Shown here piece by piece: positions 18,637-27,307 of a DNA stretch of 64,000 nucleotides; the stretch's first letter is position 1, and the number at the start of each line of letters is the position of its first letter. The stretch lies in assembly GCA_040752275.1 (NCBI GenBank), contig JBFMFH010000109.1, positions 35,345 through 99,344 on the forward strand, read 5' to 3'. Source of the stretch: JBFMFH01 sp040752275. Its GTDB lineage: Bacteria; Acidobacteriota; Vicinamibacteria; Vicinamibacterales; JAKQTR01. A program made the translations under genes and the position numbers. The notes beneath the pieces were generated by a model. It ran no database searches and had not been told where the DNA came from. It worked only from the letters and a program-made list of their open reading frames with translations.

Positions 18637-19209
18637 TTACTGCACGAGTTCGTGCAGTTCGCGGACCAGGCGATCCAGCTTGTCGACCAGGGGTGTGCGC
18701 TCGGTCGAGAGGAACGCATCTGCAGCCGCCCGGTAGTACCACAGCGTGTCCCGGCCTCCCGCGAACCGGTCCCACACCGCCTCCCCGGCGACCTTGTAGT
18801 CGTCGATGACGGCCCTGACGTTGACCACCTTGTCGGCGGCCGACACGAGCAGCGCGGAGTCCGGCAGGCCTGGAACACGTGCGAGATACGCTTCCTTCCT
18901 GGCTCGCCATGCCGGCTTGGGATCCTGGTAGGTGTCGGTGCACCCGTCGACGATGCCGGCAACGCGCGCGCCGAACCGGCCTCGGATGTCCTCCAGCCGG
19001 TCGAGACCGCCAGCGTCTTCCGGGGCGTCGTGAAGCAGCGCGGCAATGGCCTCGTCTTCGTTGCCGCCGTGCGCGACGACCATGGCAGCGACCTCGAGCA
19101 GGTGTGATACGTACGGGATGCCGCTGCCCTTCCTGACCTGTCCGGCATGGACTTCTGCCGCATACACGCACGCGTACGCAAAGCGCTCCGTCAGCCTCAT
19201 CCGCCGCAT
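18637..19209 (-). CDS. HD-domain phosphohydrolase, SpoT/MESH1-like
   Basis: 190 aa. HAGQVRKGSGIPYVSHLLEVA near residues 22-42 and ALLHDAPED near 60-68 give the H...HD...D metal site and the HDxxED motif seen in the hydrolase domain of SpoT and in small alarmone hydrolases (MESH1). The later ADKVVNVRAVIDDY segment also matches. A (p)ppGpp or related nucleotide pyrophosphohydrolase role is therefore plausible, but the usual 'HDTVED' Thr-Val is Ala-Pro here. ATG at 19207-19209; a second ATG at 19198-19200 is possible. Its start is only 29 bp from the start of the divergent alcohol dehydrogenase. Confidence 0.82.
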   Translation of the reverse strand: MRRMRLTERFAYACVYAAEVHAGQVRKGSGIPYVSHLLEVAAMVVAHGGNEDEAIAALLHDAPEDAGGLDRLEDIRGRFGARVAGIVDGCTDTYQDPKPAWRARKEAYLARVPGLPDSALLVSAADKVVNVRAVIDDYKVAGEAVWDRFAGGRDTLWYYRAAADAFLSTERTPLVDKLDRLVRELHELVQ

Positions 19210-19238
19210 GGTACCATGCCGCAGTCCGGAGGCTGACG

Positions 19239-20267
19239 TTGCGCGCAATGGTGCTCCGTGAGGTTGGTCGGCTCGGCGACGTGGCCGGACCTCTCCACGT
19301 CGAGTCGAGGCCCGAGCCCGTGCCCGGCCCGGGCGAACTCCTGGTTCGTGTCTCGGCGTGCGGGGTCTGCCACACCGAACTCGATGAGATTGAAGGTCGC
19401 ACTCCCCCACCGCGTCTTCCCGTCGTCTTAGGCCACCAAGTGGTCGGACGCGTGGTTGACGCGGGCCAGGGCGCGCGGGCGACGCTGCGCGGCTCCCGGG
19501 TAGGCGTCGGCTGGATCTACTCAACGTGCGGCACGTGCACCTATTGCCGGCGAGGGTTCGAGAACCTCTGTCCGGACTTTTGCGCGACTGGTCGCGACGC
19601 TGACGGCGGATACGCGGAGTTCATGGTCGTGCCTGAGGAGTTCTGCTACCCCATCCCCGAGGTGTTCTCAGACGCCGAGGCGGCCCCGCTCCTGTGCGCG
19701 GGTGCCATCGGGTACCGGTCACTCAGGCTGGCTGAGGTTCCCGCAGGCGGACGCCTTGGCCTGACGGGCTTCGGGGCCTCGGGCCATCTCGTTCTGAAGA
19801 TGTTCCTCCACCAGCACCCGGGCGCCGAGGTGTTCGTCTTCGCACGCAGCGAACGGGAACGGGCATTCGCCCTGGATCTGGGCGCCGCGTGGGCCGGCGA
19901 CACGACTCAGACTCCGCCTGCGCCGCTGGACGCCATCATCGACACCACGCCTGTGTGGACGCCCGTCGTCGAGGCCCTGCGCCACCTCGCACCAGGAGGC
20001 CGTCTCGTCGTCAACGCGATCCGGAAGCAGGACGCAGACAAGTCGGCGCTCCTCGGGATGGACTACCCCACTCACCTCTGGCTCGAGAAGGAGATCAAGA
20101 GCGTCGCGAACGTGACGCGGCGCGACGTAGCCGAGTTCCTCGGGCTCGCGGCGGAGGCGGGCATCCGCCCAGAGGTCGAGGAGTTTGCCCTGGGAGACGC
20201 CAATCGCGCCCTCGCGGACCTGAAGGCCGCTCGCATCAAGGGGGCCAAGGTGCTTCGCGTGGGATGA
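19239..20267 (+). CDS. Zinc-dependent alcohol dehydrogenase (MDR family)
   Basis: 342 aa. Catalytic zinc ligands in CGVCHTE and GHQVVGRVVDAG, structural zinc cysteines in CGTCTYCRRGFENLC, and the Rossmann loop GLTGFGASGH. It resembles the AdhP/AdhA class that oxidises primary alcohols with NAD(P)+; the substrate is not fixed by sequence. The start is probably TTG at 19239-19241, since GGAGG lies six bases upstream of it; the ATG at 19248 would be 15 bases from that site. The cytosolic enzyme is divergent from the HD hydrolase. Confidence 0.88.
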   Translation: MRAMVLREVGRLGDVAGPLHVESRPEPVPGPGELLVRVSACGVCHTELDEIEGRTPPPRLPVVLGHQVVGRVVDAGQGARATLRGSRVGVGWIYSTCGTCTYCRRGFENLCPDFCATGRDADGGYAEFMVVPEEFCYPIPEVFSDAEAAPLLCAGAIGYRSLRLAEVPAGGRLGLTGFGASGHLVLKMFLHQHPGAEVFVFARSERERAFALDLGAAWAGDTTQTPPAPLDAIIDTTPVWTPVVEALRHLAPGGRLVVNAIRKQDADKSALLGMDYPTHLWLEKEIKSVANVTRRDVAEFLGLAAEAGIRPEVEEFALGDANRALADLKAARIKGAKVLRVG

Positions 20268-20330
20268 GGGCGAGCCGCTCTTCCTTTTCTGATAGACTCC
20301 CCACACACTGTGGCATCTGGAGTGATCACC

Positions 20331-22307
20331 ATGCGCATGCACACCCGTCCCTTCGTCCCCGCCGTCGCTCTCGCCATCGCCATCGCCACAGCCGGCAGCC
20401 TCATGGCTCAGCGTGGCGGAACGTTGTCACCGCAGCAGGTCGAGCAGCGATGGAAGGTTGAGAAGGAACTGCAGGACATCGCCGTGGTCGAGCGCAAGGT
20501 CATGGTGCCCATGCGCGACGGGGTGCGTCTGGCGACCGACATCTACCGGCCGAAGGACACGTCGAAGAAGGTCCCCGCAATCTGGGTGCGCACGCCGTAC
20601 AACTTCAATCACTGGGACGTGCGCAACGCCGTGCCGAGAGACCTCACCGCGGCGCTCACGGCCGTCAAGCGTGGGTACGCGTACGTGGTCCAGAACGAGC
20701 GCGGGCACTTCTTCTCCGAAGGCCACTACGACATTCTCGGTGCGCCGCGCACCGACGGCGCCGACGCCCTGGAATGGCTGTCGACGCAGCCCTGGTCCAA
20801 CGGCAAGGTCGGGACGACCGGCTGCTCGTCGACCGCCGAGTACCAGATGGGCGTGGCGGCCATGGCGCACCCGGCCTTTGCCGCCATGAACGTCCAGGGG
20901 TTCGGGGCCGGCGTCGGGCGGGTCGGTCCCTACTACGAGCAGGGCAACTGGTACCGCGGTGGGGCCGTCCAGATGCTGTTCATCACCTGGCTCTACGGGG
21001 AGCAGAACCAGGTCCGGCCGATGTTCCCGGCGAACACATCGCAGGAGGACTTGGTCAAGGCCGCGCGATTGTTCGACCTGGCTCCGCAGATGCCTCCCGT
21101 CGACTGGTCGAAGGCCCTCTGGCACCTGCCCATGCAGGACATCCTCAAAGCCGTCGACGGCCCCCGCGGCATCTTCGCTGACGCCATGCCGGTGGATACG
21201 GGCGGGCGCATGGCTCAGCGGGCACCGAACGACCCGGCCTGGTACAAGGGTGGCCTCTATCACGACGACATGCCGTTGAATCTGCCGGGCCTGTGGTTCA
21301 TGTCGTGGTACGACGTGTCGGTCGGCCCGAACCTTGCACTGTACAACCACGTGCGCAAGACAGCCTCGCCGGAGCTCAGGGACCAACAGTGGGCCATCAT
21401 CGCCCCCGTCGCACACTGCGGGTACACTCGCGCGACCGAGAACACGATCGTCGGCGAACGCCAGATGGGGGACGCGCGCCTCGATTACCAGGAGATCATC
21501 TACGGGTTCTTCGACCGCTTCCTCAAGGGTGAGGCCGGCGGCCGTCTGGACACGCTGCCCAAGGTGACCTACTTCACCATGGGCCTGAACAAGTGGCAGA
21601 CCTCCAGCACGTGGCCGCCCGAGGGCGCTGAGCCGGTGACCTTCTACCTCGCCTCCGGCGGACGAGCGAATACCCTGTTGGGCGACGGCGTGCTCCGTGC
21701 GGACCCACCGGCGATCGATCAGCCAGACAGCTTCACGTACGACCCGATGAAGCCCGTCACCTCGTACGGCGGCAATGTCTGCTGCACGGGGAACGCGATC
21801 CAGGCCGGTGCGTTCGATCAACGGACGATGGAGACCCGATCGGACATCCTGGTCTACACGAGCCAACCCTTCGAGGACGGCATCGAGCTGAGCGGGCCGA
21901 TAACGCCCACGCTGTACGTGTCATCGGATGCGAAGGACACGGATTTCACCGTCAAAGTCCTCGACGTGTACCCGGACGGGCGCGCATTCAATCTCGATGA
22001 GTCCATCCAGCGGATGCGGTATCGTGAGGGGTACGACAAGCCTCTCGTCTGGATGGAACCAGGCAAGGTCTACAAGGTCACCCTTCAGCCCCTGACGACC
22101 AGCAACTACTTCGCGGCCGGACACCGGCTGCGCATCGAGGTGTCGAGCAGCAACTTCCCCAGATTCGACCGCAATCTGAACACGGGCGGCAACAACTACG
22201 ACGAGCACACGGGGGTCGTGGCGCACAACACCGTGCACCACTCGAAGGCATACCCATCGGCCATCACGATCACGGTCAGGCGGCAGGCGGCAGGCGGCAG
22301 GCGATAG
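20331..22307 (+). CDS. Secreted CocE/NonD-family hydrolase
   Basis: 658 aa, peptidase S15/CocE type (X-Pro dipeptidyl-peptidase or acylase relatives). A signal peptide (VPAVALAIAIATAGSLMAQ) is followed by the family N-terminus MVPMRDGVRLATDIYRP. The nucleophile region is TTGCSSTAEYQMG (Ser in the GxSxx elbow), the His probably in VAHCGYT, and a C-terminal jelly-roll domain follows (EDGIELSGPITPTLYVSSDAKDTDFTVKV; RIEVSSSNFPRFDRN). Start at ATG 20331 with GGAGTG upstream; a GTG at 20310 is possible. The last residues (VRRQAAGGRR) are encoded by a 7-bp tandem array, so this tail is not a conserved part of the fold. Substrate unknown. Confidence 0.88.
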   Translation: MRMHTRPFVPAVALAIAIATAGSLMAQRGGTLSPQQVEQRWKVEKELQDIAVVERKVMVPMRDGVRLATDIYRPKDTSKKVPAIWVRTPYNFNHWDVRNAVPRDLTAALTAVKRGYAYVVQNERGHFFSEGHYDILGAPRTDGADALEWLSTQPWSNGKVGTTGCSSTAEYQMGVAAMAHPAFAAMNVQGFGAGVGRVGPYYEQGNWYRGGAVQMLFITWLYGEQNQVRPMFPANTSQEDLVKAARLFDLAPQMPPVDWSKALWHLPMQDILKAVDGPRGIFADAMPVDTGGRMAQRAPNDPAWYKGGLYHDDMPLNLPGLWFMSWYDVSVGPNLALYNHVRKTASPELRDQQWAIIAPVAHCGYTRATENTIVGERQMGDARLDYQEIIYGFFDRFLKGEAGGRLDTLPKVTYFTMGLNKWQTSSTWPPEGAEPVTFYLASGGRANTLLGDGVLRADPPAIDQPDSFTYDPMKPVTSYGGNVCCTGNAIQAGAFDQRTMETRSDILVYTSQPFEDGIELSGPITPTLYVSSDAKDTDFTVKVLDVYPDGRAFNLDESIQRMRYREGYDKPLVWMEPGKVYKVTLQPLTTSNYFAAGHRLRIEVSSSNFPRFDRNLNTGGNNYDEHTGVVAHNTVHHSKAYPSAITITVRRQAAGGRR

Positions 22308-22312
22308 GCAGG
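22278..22312. repeat. Heptamer tandem array (5 units, AGGCGGC type) across the CocE stop
   Basis: AGGCGGC x3, AGGCGAT, AGGCAGG in register. It encodes the basic C-terminal residues of the CocE-like hydrolase and includes its TAG. Confidence 0.75.
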
Positions 22313-22339
22313 GGCCGGGGTCCGGCGTCAGGCAACGGA

Positions 22340-23071
22340 ATGGCGTCAGCAGGCGAACGTGCGCCGACGAGCGGGCAGGGCGGCACCTCCCTGTTCGCCG
22401 GCGGGTGTCGGCCGTTCGACTGCCGGGTCGACGTGCCCGGCTGGAGGATCTACGTCGCGCAGCTCGCGTTCAACGAAGGACGCGACTTGGGCAACGTGAT
22501 GGAGGTTGCCGTCGAAGGGAGCCTCGACTGGCTCGCGCGGCGGCGGCCTGACGGGTCTTCCGACGCGGCCGACACGATGCACCTTATCCGGGGAGCTCTT
22601 GGCCCCCTGGGCATCGATCTGGCGCGGGTCCGCCCTTCGTCCGAGCTGCTGTGCGATCGCCTGGCCACGGCCCCGGCCACCGCCCGGGGCGGTCTTGCGT
22701 GGCAATTCCTGTGCGTGCTGGTGGCCCGGTCCGCGGCCCCCTGGAGTGTCCTCGACCGGAAGGCGCTGAGTCCGCCGCTGGTCCTCCGCATAGGGGAGGA
22801 TCAGGAGTCGCTGCCGCACGACGGCGGGCGCATGAGGTGCGGCGATCTCCCGGTTCTCGCGGACCAGGCCGCCGTGAGGGCGTCGCCATGGACGCTCGAG
22901 TCGGCGGAACGGCTCGACGCCTGCACGGAACCGGTGTTCGTCTGCTACCTGCCGGGCGATCTCATGCGTCGTGTCGATCCCAAGAACCACCTGGGACGGC
23001 TGGTCTGGCTCACCTGGGCCTTCACCTTCGCCTTCGCGAGAACGTATTCCTGTCAGGCGGACCAATTGTAG
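22340..23071 (+). CDS. B3/4-domain-like protein (PheRS beta editing-domain relative)
   Basis: 243 aa, no signal peptide. The order RPSSELLCDRL ... VLVARSAAPWSVLDRKAL ... PPLVLRIGED ... GDLPVLADQAAVRASPWTLESAERLDACTEPVFVCYLP follows stand-alone B3/4 proteins. That domain edits mis-charged tRNA in the beta subunit of phenylalanyl-tRNA synthetase; stand-alone copies are presumed tRNA or amino-acid editing factors. The match is by pattern only, so it is tentative. ATG at 22340, 32 bp after the CocE gene. It is convergent with the histidine kinase gene at 23085 (13-bp gap). Codon use resembles the neighbours. Confidence 0.6.
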   Translation: MASAGERAPTSGQGGTSLFAGGCRPFDCRVDVPGWRIYVAQLAFNEGRDLGNVMEVAVEGSLDWLARRRPDGSSDAADTMHLIRGALGPLGIDLARVRPSSELLCDRLATAPATARGGLAWQFLCVLVARSAAPWSVLDRKALSPPLVLRIGEDQESLPHDGGRMRCGDLPVLADQAAVRASPWTLESAERLDACTEPVFVCYLPGDLMRRVDPKNHLGRLVWLTWAFTFAFARTYSCQADQL

Positions 23072-23084
23072 GCGGACGCCATCG

Positions 23085-24773
23085 TCAGGAAGCGATGCGC
23101 GAGGGAATCTCGATCCGGAACGTCGAGCCGCGGCCTTCGCGAGAGTCGATCGTGAGCACGCCCTGGTGTTCGTTCACGATCTTCTGCACCACGAGCAGTC
23201 CGAGGCCGGTGCCCTTGGATCCCTTCGTCGAGTACATGCCTCCCCGCACCCGTTCGAGAGTCTCGGCGCTCATCCCCATGCCGTCGTCGGCGACGCTGAA
23301 GATGGATGTGTCGTCTTCCTTGCAGAAGGCAACGGTGACGTGCCCGGCGCGGTCCGGGGGGATGGCCTCAATGGCGTTCCGCAGCAGGTTCGACAGACAC
23401 TGGTGGATGCCGAGGGGATCGAGCAGCACCGGACCCGCGTCGTCCGGCACCTCGACGCGCACGACGGTCGCCGGAGCCACTGCAGGCGCAACGGTCGAGA
23501 CGACGTCTGAGATGAGGTCGCGCGGATCGCACGTCACCAGGTCCGGCTCACGGTGCTTCGCGAAGTTGAGCAGGTCCCGTACGAGATCGGAGATGACGTC
23601 GACGTTCCGCTCGATCATGCCCCAGCCCGTGCGCATCTTCGCGTCGTCGGCCAGGCGCTGCCCCTGCTTGTACACGTACAGTCCGCCACGCAACCCGTCC
23701 AGGATGTTCCTGATGGAATGGCTGATCCCGGCGGCCGCCTGCCCCGTGGCCGCCAGCCGCTCGCTGCGGATCAGCTCTTCACGCAGGCTCTTGATTTCCC
23801 GCAGGTCCTGGAAGAAGAACACGCGCCCAATGTGGAGACCACGCTCGTAGAGGCTGATCCCGGCGAGCCGGACATCGATCCAGGTGCCGTCGCTCCGGCG
23901 CAGGGCGGACTCTCTCGGCCTGAACCCTCTCACGCGGCGCACGCGTTCGTAGGAAAGCGGCTTGTCCATCTGATGCTCGAGTCCGGCTTCGAAGAACTCC
24001 GTCCAGCTCAGCCGGCCGACGACGGCCTCACGGGAGTAACCGGTCAGTTCCTCGGCTACTCGGTTGAAGATCGTAGTGATGCCGTCCCGTTCGGTCGCCA
24101 CGATGCCGTCGAACGAGTTCCTGATCAGCCGCTTCTGGAAGTCGTCGGACTTGGTCAACTCCTCGCGTGACGCCTTCAGCACGTTCGTCATGTGCCTGAA
24201 CGAGTCGGCCAGTTGGACGATCTCATCCCCACGGTGCGTCTGATAGACCTCGCACGATCGACACCCCTCCAGCTTCTGGGGAAACCTGGGTTCGTAGCCA
24301 TCGCAGGGCGTGCCGTCGATGAACCAGCACTGCTCGGAGAAGTTCATGTACGCCTTGCAGTCGGCCCGCTGACAGCCCTTGATGTCCCAGCAATTGACGT
24401 GCACACCGAAATCCAACGCCGGGTCCAGGTTGCCGGTGCTGATGTCATCGGCGACCCTCGTGAGTGCCTTCAGGGGCTCGACCGCCCGGCGAATCACCGC
24501 CCGGCTCGCCAGCACGAGCAGGAACACGGGCAGCACGCTGAGGACCGCCACGCGCCTCAGGGTGGCGGCATCGCCCGCCACGAACCACTGGGCGGCGAGG
24601 ACGACGCCCACCGAACACAGCAGCAGCAGGGCCGTGAACAGGAGGATCTTGTTCTCGAGCAGCAGCTTCCGGTACACGGGCGTCTGATACCTCACGTCCG
24701 GCCCGACACGGCTGTGTCGGGGAGGCGGTCTGCCCGCCAGGCGTCCGCCGGTGGCGCCGGCCCCGGAGCGCAT
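23085..24773 (-). CDS. Sensor histidine kinase with cysteine-rich insertion in HAMP and a PAS domain
   Basis: 562 aa. Two membrane helices (about 43-64 and 75-92) with almost no periplasmic loop. A HAMP-like first helix (99-121) is followed by a cysteine-rich insertion (126-176: Cys 128, 134, 139, 149, 157, 171, 174, with two Cys-Trp pairs), then the second HAMP helix (183-205). PAS domain ~210-325 (NSFDGIVATERDGITTIFNRVAEELTGYS). HisKA-like helix with His352 in GISHSIRN, and an ATPase domain with NLLRNAIEAIP (N box), DDGMGMS and GTGLGLLVV. The Cys module resembles the 'two-CW' type and suggests metal or redox sensing in the cytoplasm (inference). It begins 8 bp after a receiver-only regulator and ends the rrf2 operon. 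Confidence 0.9.
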   Translation of the reverse strand: MRSGAGATGGRLAGRPPPRHSRVGPDVRYQTPVYRKLLLENKILLFTALLLLCSVGVVLAAQWFVAGDAATLRRVAVLSVLPVFLLVLASRAVIRRAVEPLKALTRVADDISTGNLDPALDFGVHVNCWDIKGCQRADCKAYMNFSEQCWFIDGTPCDGYEPRFPQKLEGCRSCEVYQTHRGDEIVQLADSFRHMTNVLKASREELTKSDDFQKRLIRNSFDGIVATERDGITTIFNRVAEELTGYSREAVVGRLSWTEFFEAGLEHQMDKPLSYERVRRVRGFRPRESALRRSDGTWIDVRLAGISLYERGLHIGRVFFFQDLREIKSLREELIRSERLAATGQAAAGISHSIRNILDGLRGGLYVYKQGQRLADDAKMRTGWGMIERNVDVISDLVRDLLNFAKHREPDLVTCDPRDLISDVVSTVAPAVAPATVVRVEVPDDAGPVLLDPLGIHQCLSNLLRNAIEAIPPDRAGHVTVAFCKEDDTSIFSVADDGMGMSAETLERVRGGMYSTKGSKGTGLGLLVVQKIVNEHQGVLTIDSREGRGSTFRIEIPSRIAS

Positions 24774-24781
24774 CGACCCCG

Positions 24782-25204
24782 TCAGTCGAGGCGTGCCGCC
24801 CCCGATGCCGTGCGCGCCGCGAGCGCCTCGCCGATGACCGCCATCAGCCGGTCGGGATCGACCGGCTTCTCGAAGAAGCCGTCCGGTTTGTGCACCTTGA
24901 GCCAGTCCACGGTCTCCCGCCAGTCGATTCCCATCTTCTCCTTAATCCCCGTGACCATGACCACCGGGATTCGCGACGTGGCGTGGTCGCGCCTGAGCCG
25001 GATGAAGAGCTGGACGCCCGAGCGGCCGGGCATCATCAGATCGATGAGCACGATGTCCGGCGCGGTCGTCCGGACCAGCTCCTCGCCCGTCACGGCGTCG
25101 TTCGCCGTCTCGACGACGAAGTCGTTGTCCTCGAGGATCGACGAGATGAACGCGGTCAGATCCGGCTCGTCGTCGATGACCACTGCCTTCTTGAGAGCCG
25201 CCAT
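24782..25204 (-). CDS. Single-domain response regulator
   Basis: 140 aa consisting only of a receiver domain. Acidic pocket VVIDDEPD at the N-terminus, phospho-acceptor Asp55 in LIDLMMPG, Thr in VMVTG and Lys in FFEKPVDP. No output domain, so it must act by protein-protein interaction or phosphorelay. ATG 25202-25204 has GGAGGTGGCG directly upstream; a GTG two codons earlier is possible. It lies between the Fe-S protein and the kinase gene and is the obvious partner of that kinase. Confidence 0.92.
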   Translation of the reverse strand: MAALKKAVVIDDEPDLTAFISSILEDNDFVVETANDAVTGEELVRTTAPDIVLIDLMMPGRSGVQLFIRLRRDHATSRIPVVMVTGIKEKMGIDWRETVDWLKVHKPDGFFEKPVDPDRLMAVIGEALAARTASGAARLD

Positions 25205-25243
25205 CGCCACCTCCGTGTTCGCGTGCGTCAGCCGTCCCGATGC

Positions 25244-26587
25244 CTACAGCGAGATGGCGCGCGGCAGCAGGTCGAACACGCCGCCCGTCTTCACGCCGGT
25301 CTTGTAGTGATCCTGCAGCTGCATGATCTGGCGCTTGCAGTTCGCGCAGGGCGCTGCCACGTAGTCGGCCCGGACGGCCTGGATCTGTTCGACCTTCAGC
25401 CGCCCGACAGTCATCCGGTACTGCAGGAAGGTGCCCTCGAGCTTGGACACCTTCTCGGATCCGTCCATGACGGCCAGGCCGCCTCCGCCGCCGCAGCACC
25501 AGTTCTCGGTGCGGTTCGGCGTCATCTCGACGAAGGTGTCCGTCATCGCGCGGAGCAGGCGGCGGGGTTCTTCGTACACGTCGCAGGACCGGGCAAAGTT
25601 GCACGGGTCGTGGTAGGTGATGCGTTCGGTGACTCTCGACCGGTCGAACGTGAAGGCCCCCTTGTCCAGGTACGCGCATGCGAGCGTGAAGATGTTCGTC
25701 GTCTCGAAAGGGTTCTTGTTCTTCGACGCCGTCGGACCGAGCCGTTTGGCGATGCGGTACGCGTGGCCGCATTCGCCGATCACGAGCTTCTTCACGCCCA
25801 GGTCCACGCACGCGTCATGGGCCCGCTGGTTCTTCCGCATCATGTGGGCGTCGTCGCCGGTGAAGAGGCCGAAGTTCGCCCCGTCGAAGGCCTTCGACGA
25901 CATCGTCCAGGTGGTGCCGTCATAGCGACGCAGCGCCTCGAAGAACACCGCGACTCCCATGTGCGTCTCGGGGAATGAGATCAGGTCAGCCGAGGCCGGG
26001 ATGAAGAGGACGTCGGCGCCCGCCCGATCGATCGGAATCTCGACGTCGACACCGAACTCGTCTTTAACCTCTTCGCACAGGAAGCGACAGGCCTCGACGA
26101 ACGCCGCGTAGGTCTGGCCCTCGTCGTTGCCGGTCTCGTCGGAGACCCGCTGGGTTTCCGACATCATGAACGGCGACTTTCCGAGGGTGTGCACGATCGC
26201 GCGCCCCTTGCGCGTGATGACCGAGTTGTCGATGCCCATCGGACAGAACTTCGCACACCGCCGGCAGCCCGAGCACTCGTAGAAATGATGCGCCCAGGTC
26301 TCGAGTTCGTCCGTATCGATCTCACGTGCTCCGTTGAGCGGCGCCAGGATCCGACCGAGCGCCGACCCGTAGCGCTTGTACAGGGACCGGATCAGGTCCG
26401 AGCGAACCGCGGGGTTCGTGCGTCTGTGCGGCATCGTCTGCGCGACGTGGCACTGCTCCGCACACACGCCGCACTTGGCGCACATGTCCATATACAGTTG
26501 GAGGACCCGCGGTCCGTTCCTGATGGCCTTCACCTGGTCGATCATCCTGGTCAGATCGGCCGTGCCCGTGTTCTGCGCGACGCTCAT
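25244..26587 (-). CDS. HdrD/DsrK-like (Fe-S)-binding protein
   Basis: 447 aa. Two N-terminal 4Fe-4S clusters are predicted from CAKCGVCAEQCHVAQ (~36-50) and CSGCRRCAKFCPMG (~108-121). These are followed by CCG-type cysteine-rich domains: a weak first copy around GECGHAYR, then HDPCNFARSC ... ENWCCGGGGGL ... APCANCKRQ. This is the architecture of heterodisulfide-reductase subunit D and of DsrK/HmcF/TmcB electron-transfer proteins, which work with a membrane cytochrome b. That partner is encoded immediately upstream with 1 bp between the genes. It likely exchanges electrons between the quinone pool and a cytoplasmic thiol/disulfide or Fe-S acceptor. Start at ATG 26587 after AAAGGAC; an upstream start would overlap the neighbour. 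Confidence 0.85.
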   Translation of the reverse strand: MSVAQNTGTADLTRMIDQVKAIRNGPRVLQLYMDMCAKCGVCAEQCHVAQTMPHRRTNPAVRSDLIRSLYKRYGSALGRILAPLNGAREIDTDELETWAHHFYECSGCRRCAKFCPMGIDNSVITRKGRAIVHTLGKSPFMMSETQRVSDETGNDEGQTYAAFVEACRFLCEEVKDEFGVDVEIPIDRAGADVLFIPASADLISFPETHMGVAVFFEALRRYDGTTWTMSSKAFDGANFGLFTGDDAHMMRKNQRAHDACVDLGVKKLVIGECGHAYRIAKRLGPTASKNKNPFETTNIFTLACAYLDKGAFTFDRSRVTERITYHDPCNFARSCDVYEEPRRLLRAMTDTFVEMTPNRTENWCCGGGGGLAVMDGSEKVSKLEGTFLQYRMTVGRLKVEQIQAVRADYVAAPCANCKRQIMQLQDHYKTGVKTGGVFDLLPRAISL

Positions 26588-26588
26588 C

Positions 26589-27296
26589 CTAGTAGTCCTT
26601 TCCAATCAGAGCCCTGCTGTAGAAGATGCCCGGCAAGTGCAGCAGCTTCCCGGCCGGCAGGTAGATGAGCAGCGCCTGCACGAGGAACGAGTGCAGCAGG
26701 AACCATGAGTCCGCCGGCACCTGGGTGGCCTGGAGGCTGAAGAGCGTTGCGAAGTAGCGCTGCGCCTCGACGATGTCGAAATGCGTCACGAAGCGCATCA
26801 CGTTGCCGGAAGCCAGAATCGCCGCCAGGAGGATCAGCGTGCCAAAGTCCTCGGCCGAGGAGATCTCCCGGACCCGAGGAATCGTGAGCCGCCGGGACAT
26901 CAGCATCACGCACGCACCCAGTGCCACGACCCCGAACACGCCTCCGCCCCAGGACGAAATGCTGTTGACCGACTCCTCGGACAGTCCCAGCAGCACGCGA
27001 AGGGGCCAATCCGTGATCAGACGGGAATGCCCAATGAAGATGACGGCCAGCGAGGCATGAAAGACCCATGTCTGGGACCAGAACTGGCGATTCTGCCTTC
27101 TGAAGCTGCTGAACAGGAACGTCTCTCGGAGGACTTTCTTCCACATTTCCCGGGACGACTGGGCGGCCGGGTACACCGCCAGGTTCGCCACCGGCGCCTT
27201 CTGCCACTTCCTGACCTTGTAGGCGAGTCCCGCCACCAGCAGCACGAGCGTGACAGGCGGCATGACACGCCCGACGAGGATCTGTACGAGTTCCAT
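26589..27296 (-). CDS. NarI/DsrM-like membrane cytochrome b subunit
   Basis: 235 aa with about five membrane helices: near the N-terminus (VMPPVTLVLLVAGLAY), WVFHASLAVIFIGHSRLI, GGGVFGVVALGACVMLM, LILLAAILASGNVMRFVTH and LLHSFLVQALLIYLPAGKLLH. The paired histidines in the second and last helices are placed as in the diheme nitrate-reductase gamma/DsrM family. It is expected to oxidise or reduce menaquinone and pass electrons to the HdrD-like protein encoded next. It starts 11 bp after rrf2, so the regulator and both redox subunits are co-transcribed. Confidence 0.85.
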   Translation of the reverse strand: MELVQILVGRVMPPVTLVLLVAGLAYKVRKWQKAPVANLAVYPAAQSSREMWKKVLRETFLFSSFRRQNRQFWSQTWVFHASLAVIFIGHSRLITDWPLRVLLGLSEESVNSISSWGGGVFGVVALGACVMLMSRRLTIPRVREISSAEDFGTLILLAAILASGNVMRFVTHFDIVEAQRYFATLFSLQATQVPADSWFLLHSFLVQALLIYLPAGKLLHLPGIFYSRALIGKDY

Positions 27297-27307
27297 GGTT
27301 CTGCCCC

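Noticed and set aside
22346..23065. Minus-strand frame opposite the B3/4-like gene
   Set aside because: Arg/His/Gly-rich composition typical of antisense frames; the plus-strand protein has an ordered family-like pattern and good spacing from CocE.
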